DNA from: Myceligenerans pegani
GTDB lineage: Bacteria; Actinomycetota; Actinomycetes; Actinomycetales; Cellulomonadaceae
Assembly (NCBI RefSeq): GCF_014892515.1
Contig: NZ_JADBGR010000109.1
Span: 199,579-263,578, forward strand
DNA: 64,000 nucleotides
Reading direction: 5' to 3'
The notes under the pieces are model-generated. The model saw nothing but the letters and a program-made list of their open reading frames with translations. It had not been told where the DNA came from and did not search any database. Every line of letters begins with the position of its first letter. Position 1 is the stretch's first letter. A program made the translations under genes and the position numbers. Shown here one piece after another: positions 43,959-52,034 of the stretch.

Positions 43959-44944
43959 CGCGCCACCGTCTCCGTGGCAGCCGCCCTCATACCCGCCACT
44001 ACCACTCGCGTCACGGCCGGCGTCGACTCGGCTGGCATCCCCTCGGTCGGCATCCCCTCGGTCGGCGTCGACTCGCTCGCCTGTGACCCGGGCTGCCGTG
44101 TGGACAGGGTCAGGGTGTCCAGCGCGGCCGCTGCGCCGTGGTGGTCGAGGGTACCGGTGATGTAGTTCGCGGCGTCCTTGACGACCTGCGGGGCGCCGCC
44201 CATGGCGAACCCGTGGCGCACCTGGGCCAGCAGGGCGCGGTCGTTGATGCCGTCGCCGATCGCGGCCGTGTCGTCGGGGTGGATGCCCCACCGGCGCCGC
44301 AGCGCGTCCGCCTCACTCGCCTTGGACAGTCCTGGCTTGGTGAGGTCGATCCAGTTCGAGCCGTGCGGGGTCGCCGTACATCCCGTTCCTTCAATCTGCG
44401 GCGCGTATGCGGCGATGCCGGGGGCGTGCACGACGGCGCGGGTGGTGTGCTGCGACCACAGCACCCGCTCATCGACGATGTGTTGCAGCCCGCGCAAGCG
44501 GCTCGCGGGGAACGGCTTGTTCACCCGCCAGCCCACCCCGACCCGCTCGACCGCCATGGCCACCTGCGGTTCTACCGCCATGGCCACGGTGAGCGCGGGC
44601 CACGGGTCGAACAGCCACTGCCGCACCACCTGGAATGGACGAGACCGCTTACTGGTCAGTTCGGCGGTGACCGCGCCGTTGGAGGCGATGAACATCGAGC
44701 CCGTACCGAGTCCGAGCTGTTCGGCGGTCGGCAGCACGCCCAGCGTCGACCGGCCGGTGCACGGCACCACCCGGATCCCCCGCCCGATCGCCGCCGCCAC
44801 CGCGCGGCGGGTCGGCTCAGACACGTGATCGCCGCCGTCCGGCAAGAGCGTGCCGTCGATGTCCAGGAAGACGATCTTCACTGGGCGGCGGGAGGCTGCC
44901 GGTTTCCGGGGTTCGGGTTGTGCGTGGTTCATGCGTTCCAACAT
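43955..44944 (-). CDS. HAD-superfamily phosphatase (Cof/IIB type)
   Basis: A 329-residue cytoplasmic phosphatase. Motif I is KIVFLDIDGTLLPDGG with the DxD nucleophile pair, GRSTLGVLPTAEQLG starts the cap domain, and motif IV is AAIGDGINDRALL. The substrate is probably a small phosphorylated compound such as a sugar phosphate. The C-terminus carries a Thr/Pro/Glu repeat (STPTEGMPTEGMPAESTP) coded by 15-bp tandem repeats around 44030-44070. An ATG at 44932 is an alternative start with a slightly better GGAAC site. First gene of a coupled three-gene unit in the accessory insert. Confidence 0.8.
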   Translation of the reverse strand: MLERMNHAQPEPRKPAASRRPVKIVFLDIDGTLLPDGGDHVSEPTRRAVAAAIGRGIRVVPCTGRSTLGVLPTAEQLGLGTGSMFIASNGAVTAELTSKRSRPFQVVRQWLFDPWPALTVAMAVEPQVAMAVERVGVGWRVNKPFPASRLRGLQHIVDERVLWSQHTTRAVVHAPGIAAYAPQIEGTGCTATPHGSNWIDLTKPGLSKASEADALRRRWGIHPDDTAAIGDGINDRALLAQVRHGFAMGGAPQVVKDAANYITGTLDHHGAAAALDTLTLSTRQPGSQASESTPTEGMPTEGMPAESTPAVTRVVVAGMRAAATETVAR

Positions 44945-45087
44945 CGCCGTGGGGCGCGGCGGTAGGGAACGTCGGTCTGTGTGTCGATCTGGAAGCCGGG
45001 GTGTCGATCTAGGCGGTCAGGCCCGAATTGATGGTGGGTTCGGGTTCGGCTGCGAAATAATTGGCCGTAGCCGGTGAGGGGGGTGGC

Positions 45088-46458
45088 ATGGAACCGACAC
45101 CGAACACGTTGTTGCGCCAGGCGCGGCTGCACACGCCCTCGCGGACGAGGCCAGGAAAACCGATGAGCCGAGCCGAGGTCGTGGAGGCGGTGAACCTGCA
45201 CCTGTGGGAAACCACCGGCACACATTCAGGTTTCACGGTGAGCACGTACGCGAAGTACGAACGCGGTATCGCGCGCTGGCCAGGCCGCGAGTACCGCGAC
45301 GCACTCCGCGCCGTCCTCGGCGTGCAGCAGGACGCGGACCTGGGCTTTTACCCTACGCCAAGGGGACGTTCCGCGCCGGAACCCCCGCAACGTGCTCCTG
45401 TGCCGTCCGGGGTTGTTCTGGAAGGGGACGAGTTGGCGGAGATCGCGGAACGTCGCCGGTGGCTGGCCTCGACCAGCGTTGACCAGGCGAAACTCGCGTT
45501 CCTGTCCGACATGGTGCGCTGGATCATCGATCAGGACGAGAAGAGTCCGACGCACGTTCTCGCGTCGCATGCGAACGACTTGCGACGCTACGTTCATCCG
45601 CTCTTGACGCGTGCGCACAAACCGGCGACTGGGACTCGCTTGTTCACCGTCGCTACCCAGCTTTCCGGCGCCCAGGCCGCGATCGCGCTGGACCAAGGAC
45701 GCGTCCCCGTCGCGCGGGCATACGCCGCCGAGGCGTTCGATCTGGCCGAGGCGGTGGGAGACCCGGAGGTGGTCTCCTGGGCTCGGGCCACGCAGAGCCT
45801 CGTGGAGTACTACGACGACAGGATCTTCGATGCCCTGGCCTATGCGCAGGACGGCCTGGATCGCGCTCCCGACGGAGTGCATACGGTCCGACTGACGGTC
45901 AACGGAGTCGCGCGTGCGCTCGCCCGGATGGGCGATACCGACGGCGTCGAGCGAGCCGTCGATCATGCCTGGACGGTCGTCGAGGACCAGCCCGGCGCAG
46001 CCGAGCCACTCACCCCAAGCCTCACCACGGGCATGTACTGCCGTGCCCGCACGGCAGGAAATGCGGCGACGGCGTTCCTGACAGTCGGTGACGTGGCAAG
46101 GGTGGAACACTACGCCAACATCGCGTTGCCGATGTTCGACCGAACCGAAACGCCGGGGCCGTGGGCCATGACTCGGCTCGACCTGGCCACGGGATTTCTG
46201 CAGCCAGGCTTCCGGGACATCGACCGAGCAACAAGTCTGGTCCGCGAAGCTGTGGAAGTCGCCGGTGTGCTGCCGTTCCCGGCCCAACAACGCGCCGCGC
46301 AGTTCCTCCAGGCCGCGCAGCCGTGGCAGGCTCTACCCGAGGTCCGAGACGTCCGTGAGCTGGTCACGGACCGTTCCCGCAACCAGACGGAGGGCATGAA
46401 TGGCGTCGCAGGAACTGGCGAGCTTCCAGGAGCGGTGGGCCGAGTTCAGCCGGCTTGA
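45088..46458 (+). CDS. XRE-type regulator with TPR-like C-terminal region
   Basis: A 456-residue protein. The N-terminus has a helix-turn-helix of the kind seen in actinobacterial XRE/TPR regulators (LLRQARLHTPS, MSRAEVVEAVNLHLWE, STYAKYERGIARWPGREYRD). The rest, from about residue 120, is a run of helical hairpins typical of tetratricopeptide repeats (VARAYAAEAFDLAEAVGDPE, NVGVERAVDHAW-like). The ATG at 45088 follows GAGGGGGG. It overlaps the 2H phosphoesterase gene by 59 bases in another frame, so the two are coupled. Such regulator pairs are common in actinobacterial accessory regions, with unknown signals. Confidence 0.75.
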   Translation: MEPTPNTLLRQARLHTPSRTRPGKPMSRAEVVEAVNLHLWETTGTHSGFTVSTYAKYERGIARWPGREYRDALRAVLGVQQDADLGFYPTPRGRSAPEPPQRAPVPSGVVLEGDELAEIAERRRWLASTSVDQAKLAFLSDMVRWIIDQDEKSPTHVLASHANDLRRYVHPLLTRAHKPATGTRLFTVATQLSGAQAAIALDQGRVPVARAYAAEAFDLAEAVGDPEVVSWARATQSLVEYYDDRIFDALAYAQDGLDRAPDGVHTVRLTVNGVARALARMGDTDGVERAVDHAWTVVEDQPGAAEPLTPSLTTGMYCRARTAGNAATAFLTVGDVARVEHYANIALPMFDRTETPGPWAMTRLDLATGFLQPGFRDIDRATSLVREAVEVAGVLPFPAQQRAAQFLQAAQPWQALPEVRDVRELVTDRSRNQTEGMNGVAGTGELPGAVGRVQPA

Positions 46459-47071
46459 ACGGCTGGTGAACCACTGGTGGTGGCGGCCGGGCTGGCGCCA
46501 GGGACGTTCCTTCTACACCTGGCACATCACCTTCGACAACCAGAGCTCAAAGCCGCTGCACGACCTCGTCGCCCACCTGCACGACCGGCTCGACGGCATC
46601 GCTGCCCTCGACCCGATCCCGCAACGCTGGCTCCACCTGACCATGCAGGGCCTCGGGTTCACCGACGAAGTCGCCGACACCGACGTCCACGCCATCGTCC
46701 AGGAAGCGACCGGCCGACTCTCCCACGTCCCGGCCTTCGACATGACCCTCGGCCCCATCGAAGGCGACGACGAAGCAACCGGCCTGCTGGTACGGCCCTG
46801 GGCAGCAGTCCACGCCGTGCGCGACACGATCCGCGACGCGATCGGCACCGTCTGGAACACCATCCCCGAGACCCCCGAGTTCCGCCCACACGTCTCCATC
46901 GCCTACTCCAACACCGACGCCCCCACCCCACCCCTGCGCGAACGCCTCACCGAACTACGCAACCTCGAACCCGTCACCATCCCCATCCACTCGGTCCAAC
47001 TCATCCGCCTCAACCGCGACAACCAGATGTACCAATGGAACACCATCACCGACATCGCCCTCGGCAGCTGA
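46400..47071 (+). CDS. 2H phosphoesterase (2'-5' RNA ligase family)
   Basis: A 223-residue cytoplasmic protein with the two HxT/S motifs of the 2H superfamily: His79-Leu-Thr81 in RWLHLTMQGLG and His164-Val-Ser166 in FRPHVSIAYS. Members open cyclic phosphodiesters or act on 2'-5' linked RNA; the true substrate here is unknown. The start (ATG at 46400 behind GGAGG) lies inside the end of the XRE-TPR gene. The pair may be a nucleotide-signalling or defence-related module, which is inference. Confidence 0.8.
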   Translation: MASQELASFQERWAEFSRLERLVNHWWWRPGWRQGRSFYTWHITFDNQSSKPLHDLVAHLHDRLDGIAALDPIPQRWLHLTMQGLGFTDEVADTDVHAIVQEATGRLSHVPAFDMTLGPIEGDDEATGLLVRPWAAVHAVRDTIRDAIGTVWNTIPETPEFRPHVSIAYSNTDAPTPPLRERLTELRNLEPVTIPIHSVQLIRLNRDNQMYQWNTITDIALGS

Positions 47072-47160
47072 GCCAGGGCCCGGGCATAGTCGACGGTTAG
47101 GGCCACCACCACATCCCTACAGACATGATCTGGCCGAGGCCCCGTCGATGAAGATACGAC

Positions 47161-47605
47161 TCACGGGACCCTCGGCGTTTGGCCATCCCCTGCGTCCTGG
47201 GCAGTCTTCGAGTGCTGACCTATTCCAGAGAATGCCATTCCCACGCAAAACTCGAGAGCAAGAACGACTGGCACGAGACCCCCGACTGACGCGACACCTC
47301 CGTGAGACACGACGAGAAATACCAGTGCGCAGGACACCACAAGGGCGGTCGCCGAAGCCGTCCGCCAACCCCACTTCCGGAGGCTCCCGGGGACCTTGGG
47401 CCAGAGCCCGGAGCGATTCGTCAGCCAAACTGCGGTTGACACCCCCATTGGAGAGGCTCCAGCAGTAACCATGGCCATGCCATAACCTGCCGTCGGAGAG
47501 TCTTCAATTACGCCGAATAAGACGAGTCCAGCATGCAATCCAACGGATTGCAAAGACAAACATCCCAGGAACACGAAACTGGCTTGGTTTCGTCGTCGGG
47601 CTCAT
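47161..47605 (-). pseudogene. Frameshifted small membrane protein, paralogue of the gene at 48756
   Basis: The frame open up to 47574 encodes four helices and shares long stretches with the protein at 48756: GVIEDS, STAVWLTNRSG (against STAIWLINRSG) and AFSGIGQ near the end. The paralogue's N-terminal part (VFRVAAMFAFAI) appears here as QFRVPGMFVFAI, but in a different frame, starting at an ATG at 47605 behind GGAAGGG. One base change around 47540-47555 would join the two frames. I read this as an inactivated or very recently frameshifted copy. A shorter product from the GTG at 47574 cannot be excluded. Confidence 0.6.
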
Positions 47606-47663
47606 TGTCGCCACCCTTCCCGATCGCTCGCTTTTTCGCTCGACGCGCAAAAAAATATGCCCT

Positions 47664-48047
47664 TCACGTCACGCGCTTCAGGCACAATAGCGCTGGCCAG
47701 GCGAACCAGCGTTCTATCACAGCCCACAGCCACATAAATGCAACTGCAGCAATCCACCAGCTCCCGAGGTCATTGTCGAGTGCCCGCCTACCGAGGACCG
47801 AAACCCAGATCATGAATCCACCGGCCAGAGCGGAGCCGAACCCCAGCTGAAACACGGTCCTGAGTGGTGCCGCAGCCTCAGCAACCTCATCCCGGTAGCG
47901 GGTCGACCGCTCCTCAAGATCGTACGCCTCGCCCCGCCCAGCAAGGCGTATCGTCAGCCGAAACAGGACGTAAGACCCCACGGCAACGAGAAATAGACCA
48001 GAGACAAATGTGCCAACCAGGAATCCAGGGCTATCGAGGAGCCTCAT
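47664..48047 (-). CDS. Small membrane protein, unknown function
   Basis: A 127-residue protein with three hydrophobic segments (FLVGTFVSGLFLVAVGSYVL, VFQLGFGSALAGGFMIWVSV, WWIAAVAFMWLWAVI) and a charged loop EAYDLEERSTRYRDEVAEAA between the first two. I do not recognise the family. It lies in a lower-GC run of minus-strand membrane genes (47160-49220). Confidence 0.6.
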   Translation of the reverse strand: MRLLDSPGFLVGTFVSGLFLVAVGSYVLFRLTIRLAGRGEAYDLEERSTRYRDEVAEAAAPLRTVFQLGFGSALAGGFMIWVSVLGRRALDNDLGSWWIAAVAFMWLWAVIERWFAWPALLCLKRVT

Positions 48048-48207
48048 GGATGAGCCATTCTCAAATTCGGAGGATCGAAAGATCAGCGATCTGCCACAGC
48101 GGATTAGGGTGCAAAATCATCGCGATTGGCGCCACGCCTCCATCGCTGCCGCATACATTGCATCCACATCCTCACCCTTGGACCGATCGCGTGACGCACG
48201 CATGTAA

Positions 48208-48630
48208 CTAGGGCCATTTCTCAGATAAGGGGGGAATGAGGAGCCTTGGACGCGAAAGAGCTCCCATCGAGAAAGCTAGTAGAGCGCCCATCAGCGACAG
48301 CGCAAACGACACTGACGCGATTCCGACTGTCACCTCCTCGTACGGCGGCCCAGAAGTCGGGCTCACCCACCCCTGGGCGATCCTGTCGATCATAAAGGCC
48401 CAGACGGCGACAAGAACACCCCATGCAGTAGCACACACAGGCAGCACGATTCTGCCGCCAAGGCGCAATCTATCCCTACCTTCACCGACCTGGGTTCGAT
48501 CGATGGCAACAAACTTCGACGGGTCCCTCCACCGCCTTATAGCATCCACAACGAGCCATGCAAAGAGCGCGGACATCGGAATCCATATCGCAAGCACGAG
48601 GACGATGAACGGCACTCCACTTCCCGTCAT
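48208..48630 (-). CDS. Small membrane protein, unknown function
   Basis: A 140-residue protein with about four hydrophobic segments: FIVLVLAIWIPMSALFAWLV at the N-terminus, IVLPVCATAWGVLVAVWAFM in the middle, and VGIASVSFALSLMGALLAFS near the end. A charged cytoplasmic loop (RRWRDPSKFVAIDRTQVGEG) follows the first helix. No family is recognised. The general layout is like the neighbouring membrane proteins, though sequence similarity is not obvious by eye. Confidence 0.6.
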   Translation of the reverse strand: MTGSGVPFIVLVLAIWIPMSALFAWLVVDAIRRWRDPSKFVAIDRTQVGEGRDRLRLGGRIVLPVCATAWGVLVAVWAFMIDRIAQGWVSPTSGPPYEEVTVGIASVSFALSLMGALLAFSMGALSRPRLLIPPLSEKWP

Positions 48631-48755
48631 CCGAGCCCCTCCCGCCGCACCTGTGCCCGCCGATCAACCCTTCTCATCGGCGAGCACGCCCCGCCCCTTA
48701 CCAGCAATTGGAAGACTCGGCGATCTGTATACCCATCACACCGGCCACCAACAGC

Positions 48756-49220
48756 TTATTGATCTGATGGTTTAGACACCTGTCCTATGCCAGAGAATGC
48801 CGCACCCGCAAACAGTTCTGCCGAAATAACCGCCACGGCTCCAATGGCTGCTGCAGCGACCCCGGAATTAAAGGCTAAGAAGAATGACAAGCCACACACC
48901 AAAACGAGGACAGATATAGTTGCAATCCTCCATGATCGCCCCCGGATTCGCTGGGGGATCTTCGCCCACATCCCGGATCGGTTGATCAGCCAGATCGCTG
49001 TAGACAAGCCTAGAGGAGAAGATCCCGTCATCAGCGACGCGACTAGGAACCCTGCAGCAGAAGAATCCTCAATCACCCCCGACAGAACCAGAACGACGGT
49101 CAATCCTGCGAGGAGGATCGCGAATGCGAACATGGCCGCAACCCGGAATACCCAGAATGTAAAACTCGGGTACCGGCGCGCCGAAATCGGGTCACGGTAA
49201 TCTTGCAGCCCTTCAACCAT
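48756..49220 (-). CDS. Small membrane protein, intact paralogue of the 47161 gene
   Basis: A 154-residue protein with an N-terminal cytoplasmic tail (VEGLQDYRDPISARRYPSFT) and four helices, including FRVAAMFAFAILLAGLTVV and ISVLVLVCGLSFFLAF. Similarity to the product at 47161 runs from the first helix to the end (GVIEDS, NRSGMWAKIP, AFSGIGQVSK). It directly follows the remnant at 49227. Repeated small membrane proteins after a decayed gene resemble immunity arrays of contact-dependent toxins, but no toxin domain is visible. Confidence 0.65.
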   Translation of the reverse strand: MVEGLQDYRDPISARRYPSFTFWVFRVAAMFAFAILLAGLTVVLVLSGVIEDSSAAGFLVASLMTGSSPLGLSTAIWLINRSGMWAKIPQRIRGRSWRIATISVLVLVCGLSFFLAFNSGVAAAAIGAVAVISAELFAGAAFSGIGQVSKPSDQ

Positions 49221-49226
49221 TGATGC

Positions 49227-49690
49227 CTACGACTCTCCTGTTGCCTGTCCGATAGCGAATGACCCGATCTGAATGATCGCATCGGAAGCCCCGAGTGAAC
49301 CTCCAGCGCGTTCGGCGAGGCTCGTCGCCCCCTTACTGACGCCAGCCGTCGCCAGCCCGACTAGTGCGTCACCGGCCGATGCGTAAGCCCCTGCGGACGA
49401 ACACGATGGCGGGTGCGCTCCCACGCACCCGTGAGCTGTCGACGCACCTGCATGAAGTCGGCTCCCGCCTCGATCAAGAAGTCATCCAGCACACCCCATG
49501 CTCGAGGCACGCAAATCGGGATGCTAGACCAAGAAATCGACAGCTGGGCAACTTCGGGAACAACTGAGAAGACGCCACATACGGTGATCGGAACGATGCG
49601 ATCAGCTCGTCGAGAGCGCTTTCCCAGAAGATCGGACTCGCGGCCACCAGAGCGCCGGGTGAAAAGCCGTTACCTGAACGTGACCATACT
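49227..49690 (-). pseudogene. Decayed gene remnant
   Basis: On the minus strand three pieces in different frames read like protein. First comes ALVAASPIFWESALDELIAS, then ISWSSIPICVPRAWGVLDDF continuing to ADFMQVRRQLTGAWERT, then AGAYASAGDALVGLATAGVS to the stop at 49227. The middle piece resembles the helical N-terminal segments of WXG/ESX-type secreted proteins. At least two frameshifts would be needed to join them, so this looks like a broken gene. I cannot name its family. It lies directly before the row of small membrane proteins. Confidence 0.35.
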
Positions 49691-50740
49691 TCACCCGCTC
49701 GGCGGCGGCGCCGTCGACTCCCTGAGGATCAGGTCCGTCGAGAGGTTGAGGCGGGGGACCGCCGGGGCACGGCCCGCGGTCATCTCGAAGAGCATCCGCG
49801 TCGCCGCCGCGCCCATCTCCGTGAGGGGCTGGCGCACTGTCGTCAGGGGCGGCCACACCCATGAGGCGAGCGGGAGGTCGTCGTACCCCACCACGGACAG
49901 GTCGCGCGGCACGCTCAGACCCAGCTCGTGCGCGGCCCGGAGCACGCCGATCGCCTGCATGTCGGAGCCGGCGAAGATCGCCGTCGGACGGTCCGGCGCC
50001 GAGAGCATCCGCAGGCCGTACTCGTACCCCGCCTCCACGTAGAAGTTCCCGTTCACCACGAGCGAGGGGTCGTGGGCGACGCCGGCCTCCTCGTGCGCGG
50101 ACCGGAACCCGTCGATCCGCGCCCGGCTGCACAGCATGTCGCCCGGCCCGGAGATGCACGCGATCCGGCGGTGCCCCAGGCCCAGCAGGTGTCTCGTGGC
50201 GACCAGCCCGCCGTTCCAGTTGTCGGAGCCCACGGACGGGACGTCCGGCGGCGGTTCGCCGTCGGTGTCGATCACGACGTAGGGGATCGAGCGCCGGTCG
50301 AGCTGCTGGTGCTGCGCGTCCGTCAGGTTGGCCGCGACCAGCAGCACGCCGAGGGGCGGGCGCGACATGGTCGTGTCGAGCCAGTCCTGCGGGGGGCGGT
50401 GCTCGCCGCCGAGCTCGGACAGGATCACGCTGACGCGGTGTGCCGCGGCGGCGACCTCGACGCCGCGGATGATCTCCATCGACCAGGCCGACCCGAGCCG
50501 GTGAAAGACCAGATCGATCAGGCCCGCCGCCGTCGGCGCGGAGACCGCGCGGCGGCGCCGGTACTGGTGCTTCTCGAGCGCCGCCTCGACCCGGGCGCGG
50601 GTGGCCGCGGCGACGTCGGCCCGCCCGTTCAGCACCTTGGAGACGGTCGGCACGGACACCCCGACCTCGCGGGCGATGGTGGCGATCGTGGGACCACCCG
50701 CCCCGGGCCTCGCGGCGGCCCCGGCCTCTGCTCGCGCCAT
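49691..50740 (-). CDS. LacI-family regulator of the second glycoside-use locus
   Basis: A 349-residue repressor with helix-turn-helix TIATIAREVGVSVPTVSKVL, then NGRADVAAATRARVEAALEK, and a sugar-binding domain with VVGYDDLPLASWVWPPLTTV. The effector domain is of the type seen with xylan- or arabinan-related loci (GLIDLVFHRLGSAWSMEIIR). The ATG at 50740 has GAGGT upstream. It diverges from the importer operon at 51012; three TTTCGA-containing sequences in between are candidate operators. The inducer is unknown, perhaps a xylo- or galacto-oligosaccharide. Confidence 0.9.
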   Translation of the reverse strand: MARAEAGAAARPGAGGPTIATIAREVGVSVPTVSKVLNGRADVAAATRARVEAALEKHQYRRRRAVSAPTAAGLIDLVFHRLGSAWSMEIIRGVEVAAAAHRVSVILSELGGEHRPPQDWLDTTMSRPPLGVLLVAANLTDAQHQQLDRRSIPYVVIDTDGEPPPDVPSVGSDNWNGGLVATRHLLGLGHRRIACISGPGDMLCSRARIDGFRSAHEEAGVAHDPSLVVNGNFYVEAGYEYGLRMLSAPDRPTAIFAGSDMQAIGVLRAAHELGLSVPRDLSVVGYDDLPLASWVWPPLTTVRQPLTEMGAAATRMLFEMTAGRAPAVPRLNLSTDLILRESTAPPPSG

Positions 50741-50753
50741 CTCGGGCGGCACC

Positions 50754-50943
50754 TCTCTCGAAATCAACTCACGCAACTTTCGAGACGACCGTACACCAAC
50801 TCCTGACGGAAACTTAGCGGAACGATACGGGATCGTGACCCGGAGAGGCCGCACCGGCCCTTGACTCGGCAACCGCTGTCCGCCTACTGTCCCGACCAAT
50901 GCCTTGGCTATCGGCGCAGATGCCGATAGTTTCGAAAAACGTT
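50754..50943. promoter_or_regulatory. Divergent control region with TTTCGA sites and an inverted repeat
   Basis: CTCTCGAAATC (50754), AACTTTCGAGAC (50775-50786) and AGTTTCGAAAAAC (50929-50941) share a TTTCGA centre, a plausible LacI-type operator set for the adjacent regulator. A perfect inverted repeat CTATCGGC-GCAGAT-GCCGATAG lies at 50908-50929 and touches the third site. Confidence 0.45.
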
Positions 50944-51011
50944 ATCCACGACGGCGTGGTGCTGCGGCCCTCCCAGGGGCGCGAGTCACACCGTGGTGAC
51001 CGGAGGGATCG

Positions 51012-52034
51012 ATGGCACCAGAGACGGGGACGGTCGAGGCCGCGCCGCCGGCCCGCGGAGAGGGCCCGCCGGCCGGCGCCCCGGTCGCGGTCCGCGGCGG
51101 TGACACACGCCCGCCGCAACAACTGCGGAACAAGGACACGTGGGCACGCGCGCTGCGCAGGGACTGGCGGCTCTACACCTTCCTGATCCTGCCGATCATC
51201 TACCTGCTCATCTTCCGGTACACGCCCATGGCGGGGAACGTCGTGGCGTTCCGGCGGTTTCGGCCGGGCGGCTCGATGTTCGGCGACGAGTGGGTCGGGC
51301 TCTACTACTTCCAGGCGTTCATCCAGGACCCGAAGTTCTGGGAGGTCTTCTTCAACACGGTGATCCTGGGCGCGCTGACCCTGATCGTCGTGTTCCCGCT
51401 GCCGATCGCGCTGGCGCTGATGCTCAACGAGCTCCGGTCGCGACGCTTCAAGAAGATCACGCAGACCATCACCTACCTGCCGCACTTCATGTCGATGGTC
51501 ATCGTGGCGGGCTTCGTCTTCGAGCTCACCGCGATCAACGGCACGGTCAACCAGATCATCTCGGGGTTCGGTGGCGACCCGATCTCCTTCATGCAGGAAG
51601 CGGCGTGGTTCCGGCAGATCTACGTGTCCTCGGAGATCTGGCAGACGGTCGGCTTCGGCACCATCCTGTATCTCGCCGCGCTCACCACGATCGACGACCA
51701 GCTCTACGAGGCCGCCCGGATCGACGGCGCCAACCGCTGGCAGCAGACCTGGCACATCACACTGCCCGGCATCCGCCCGACGATCGTCGTGCTGCTCATC
51801 CTGAACATCGGCACGTTCATGGCCGTCGGCTTCGAGAAGGTCCTGCTGCTGTACAACCCGCTGACCTATCCGACGGCGGACGTCATCGCGACCTACCTGT
51901 ACCGCGTGGGCATCAACAGCGGGTCGTTCTCCTACGCGGCCGCCATCGGCCTGTTCGAGGCCCTCATCGGCCTGACCCTGGTCCTTTCCGCGAACGTGAT
52001 CGCGAAGCGCACGGTTGGAGCTTCCCTGTGGTGA
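51012..52034 (+). CDS. ABC importer permease (LplB type)
   Basis: A 340-residue inner-membrane permease with six helices after a Pro/Ala-rich tail of about 45 residues. WRLYTFLILPIIYLLIFRYT PMAG-type starts are the hallmark of LplB/YtcP systems; the first helix here is LYTFLILPIIYLLIF followed by RYTPMAGNVVAF. The EAA loop is YEAARIDGANRWQQTWHITL. The ATG at 51012 follows GGAGGG. It is the first gene of an operon that continues through the second permease, binding protein, GH39 and GH42. Confidence 0.92.
   Translation: MAPETGTVEAAPPARGEGPPAGAPVAVRGGDTRPPQQLRNKDTWARALRRDWRLYTFLILPIIYLLIFRYTPMAGNVVAFRRFRPGGSMFGDEWVGLYYFQAFIQDPKFWEVFFNTVILGALTLIVVFPLPIALALMLNELRSRRFKKITQTITYLPHFMSMVIVAGFVFELTAINGTVNQIISGFGGDPISFMQEAAWFRQIYVSSEIWQTVGFGTILYLAALTTIDDQLYEAARIDGANRWQQTWHITLPGIRPTIVVLLILNIGTFMAVGFEKVLLLYNPLTYPTADVIATYLYRVGINSGSFSYAAAIGLFEALIGLTLVLSANVIAKRTVGASLW

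Noticed and set aside
47148..47468. Plus-strand frame after the 2H phosphoesterase gene
   Set aside because: Arg/Pro-rich translation without hydrophobic or domain pattern, overlapping the membrane-protein gene on the minus strand.
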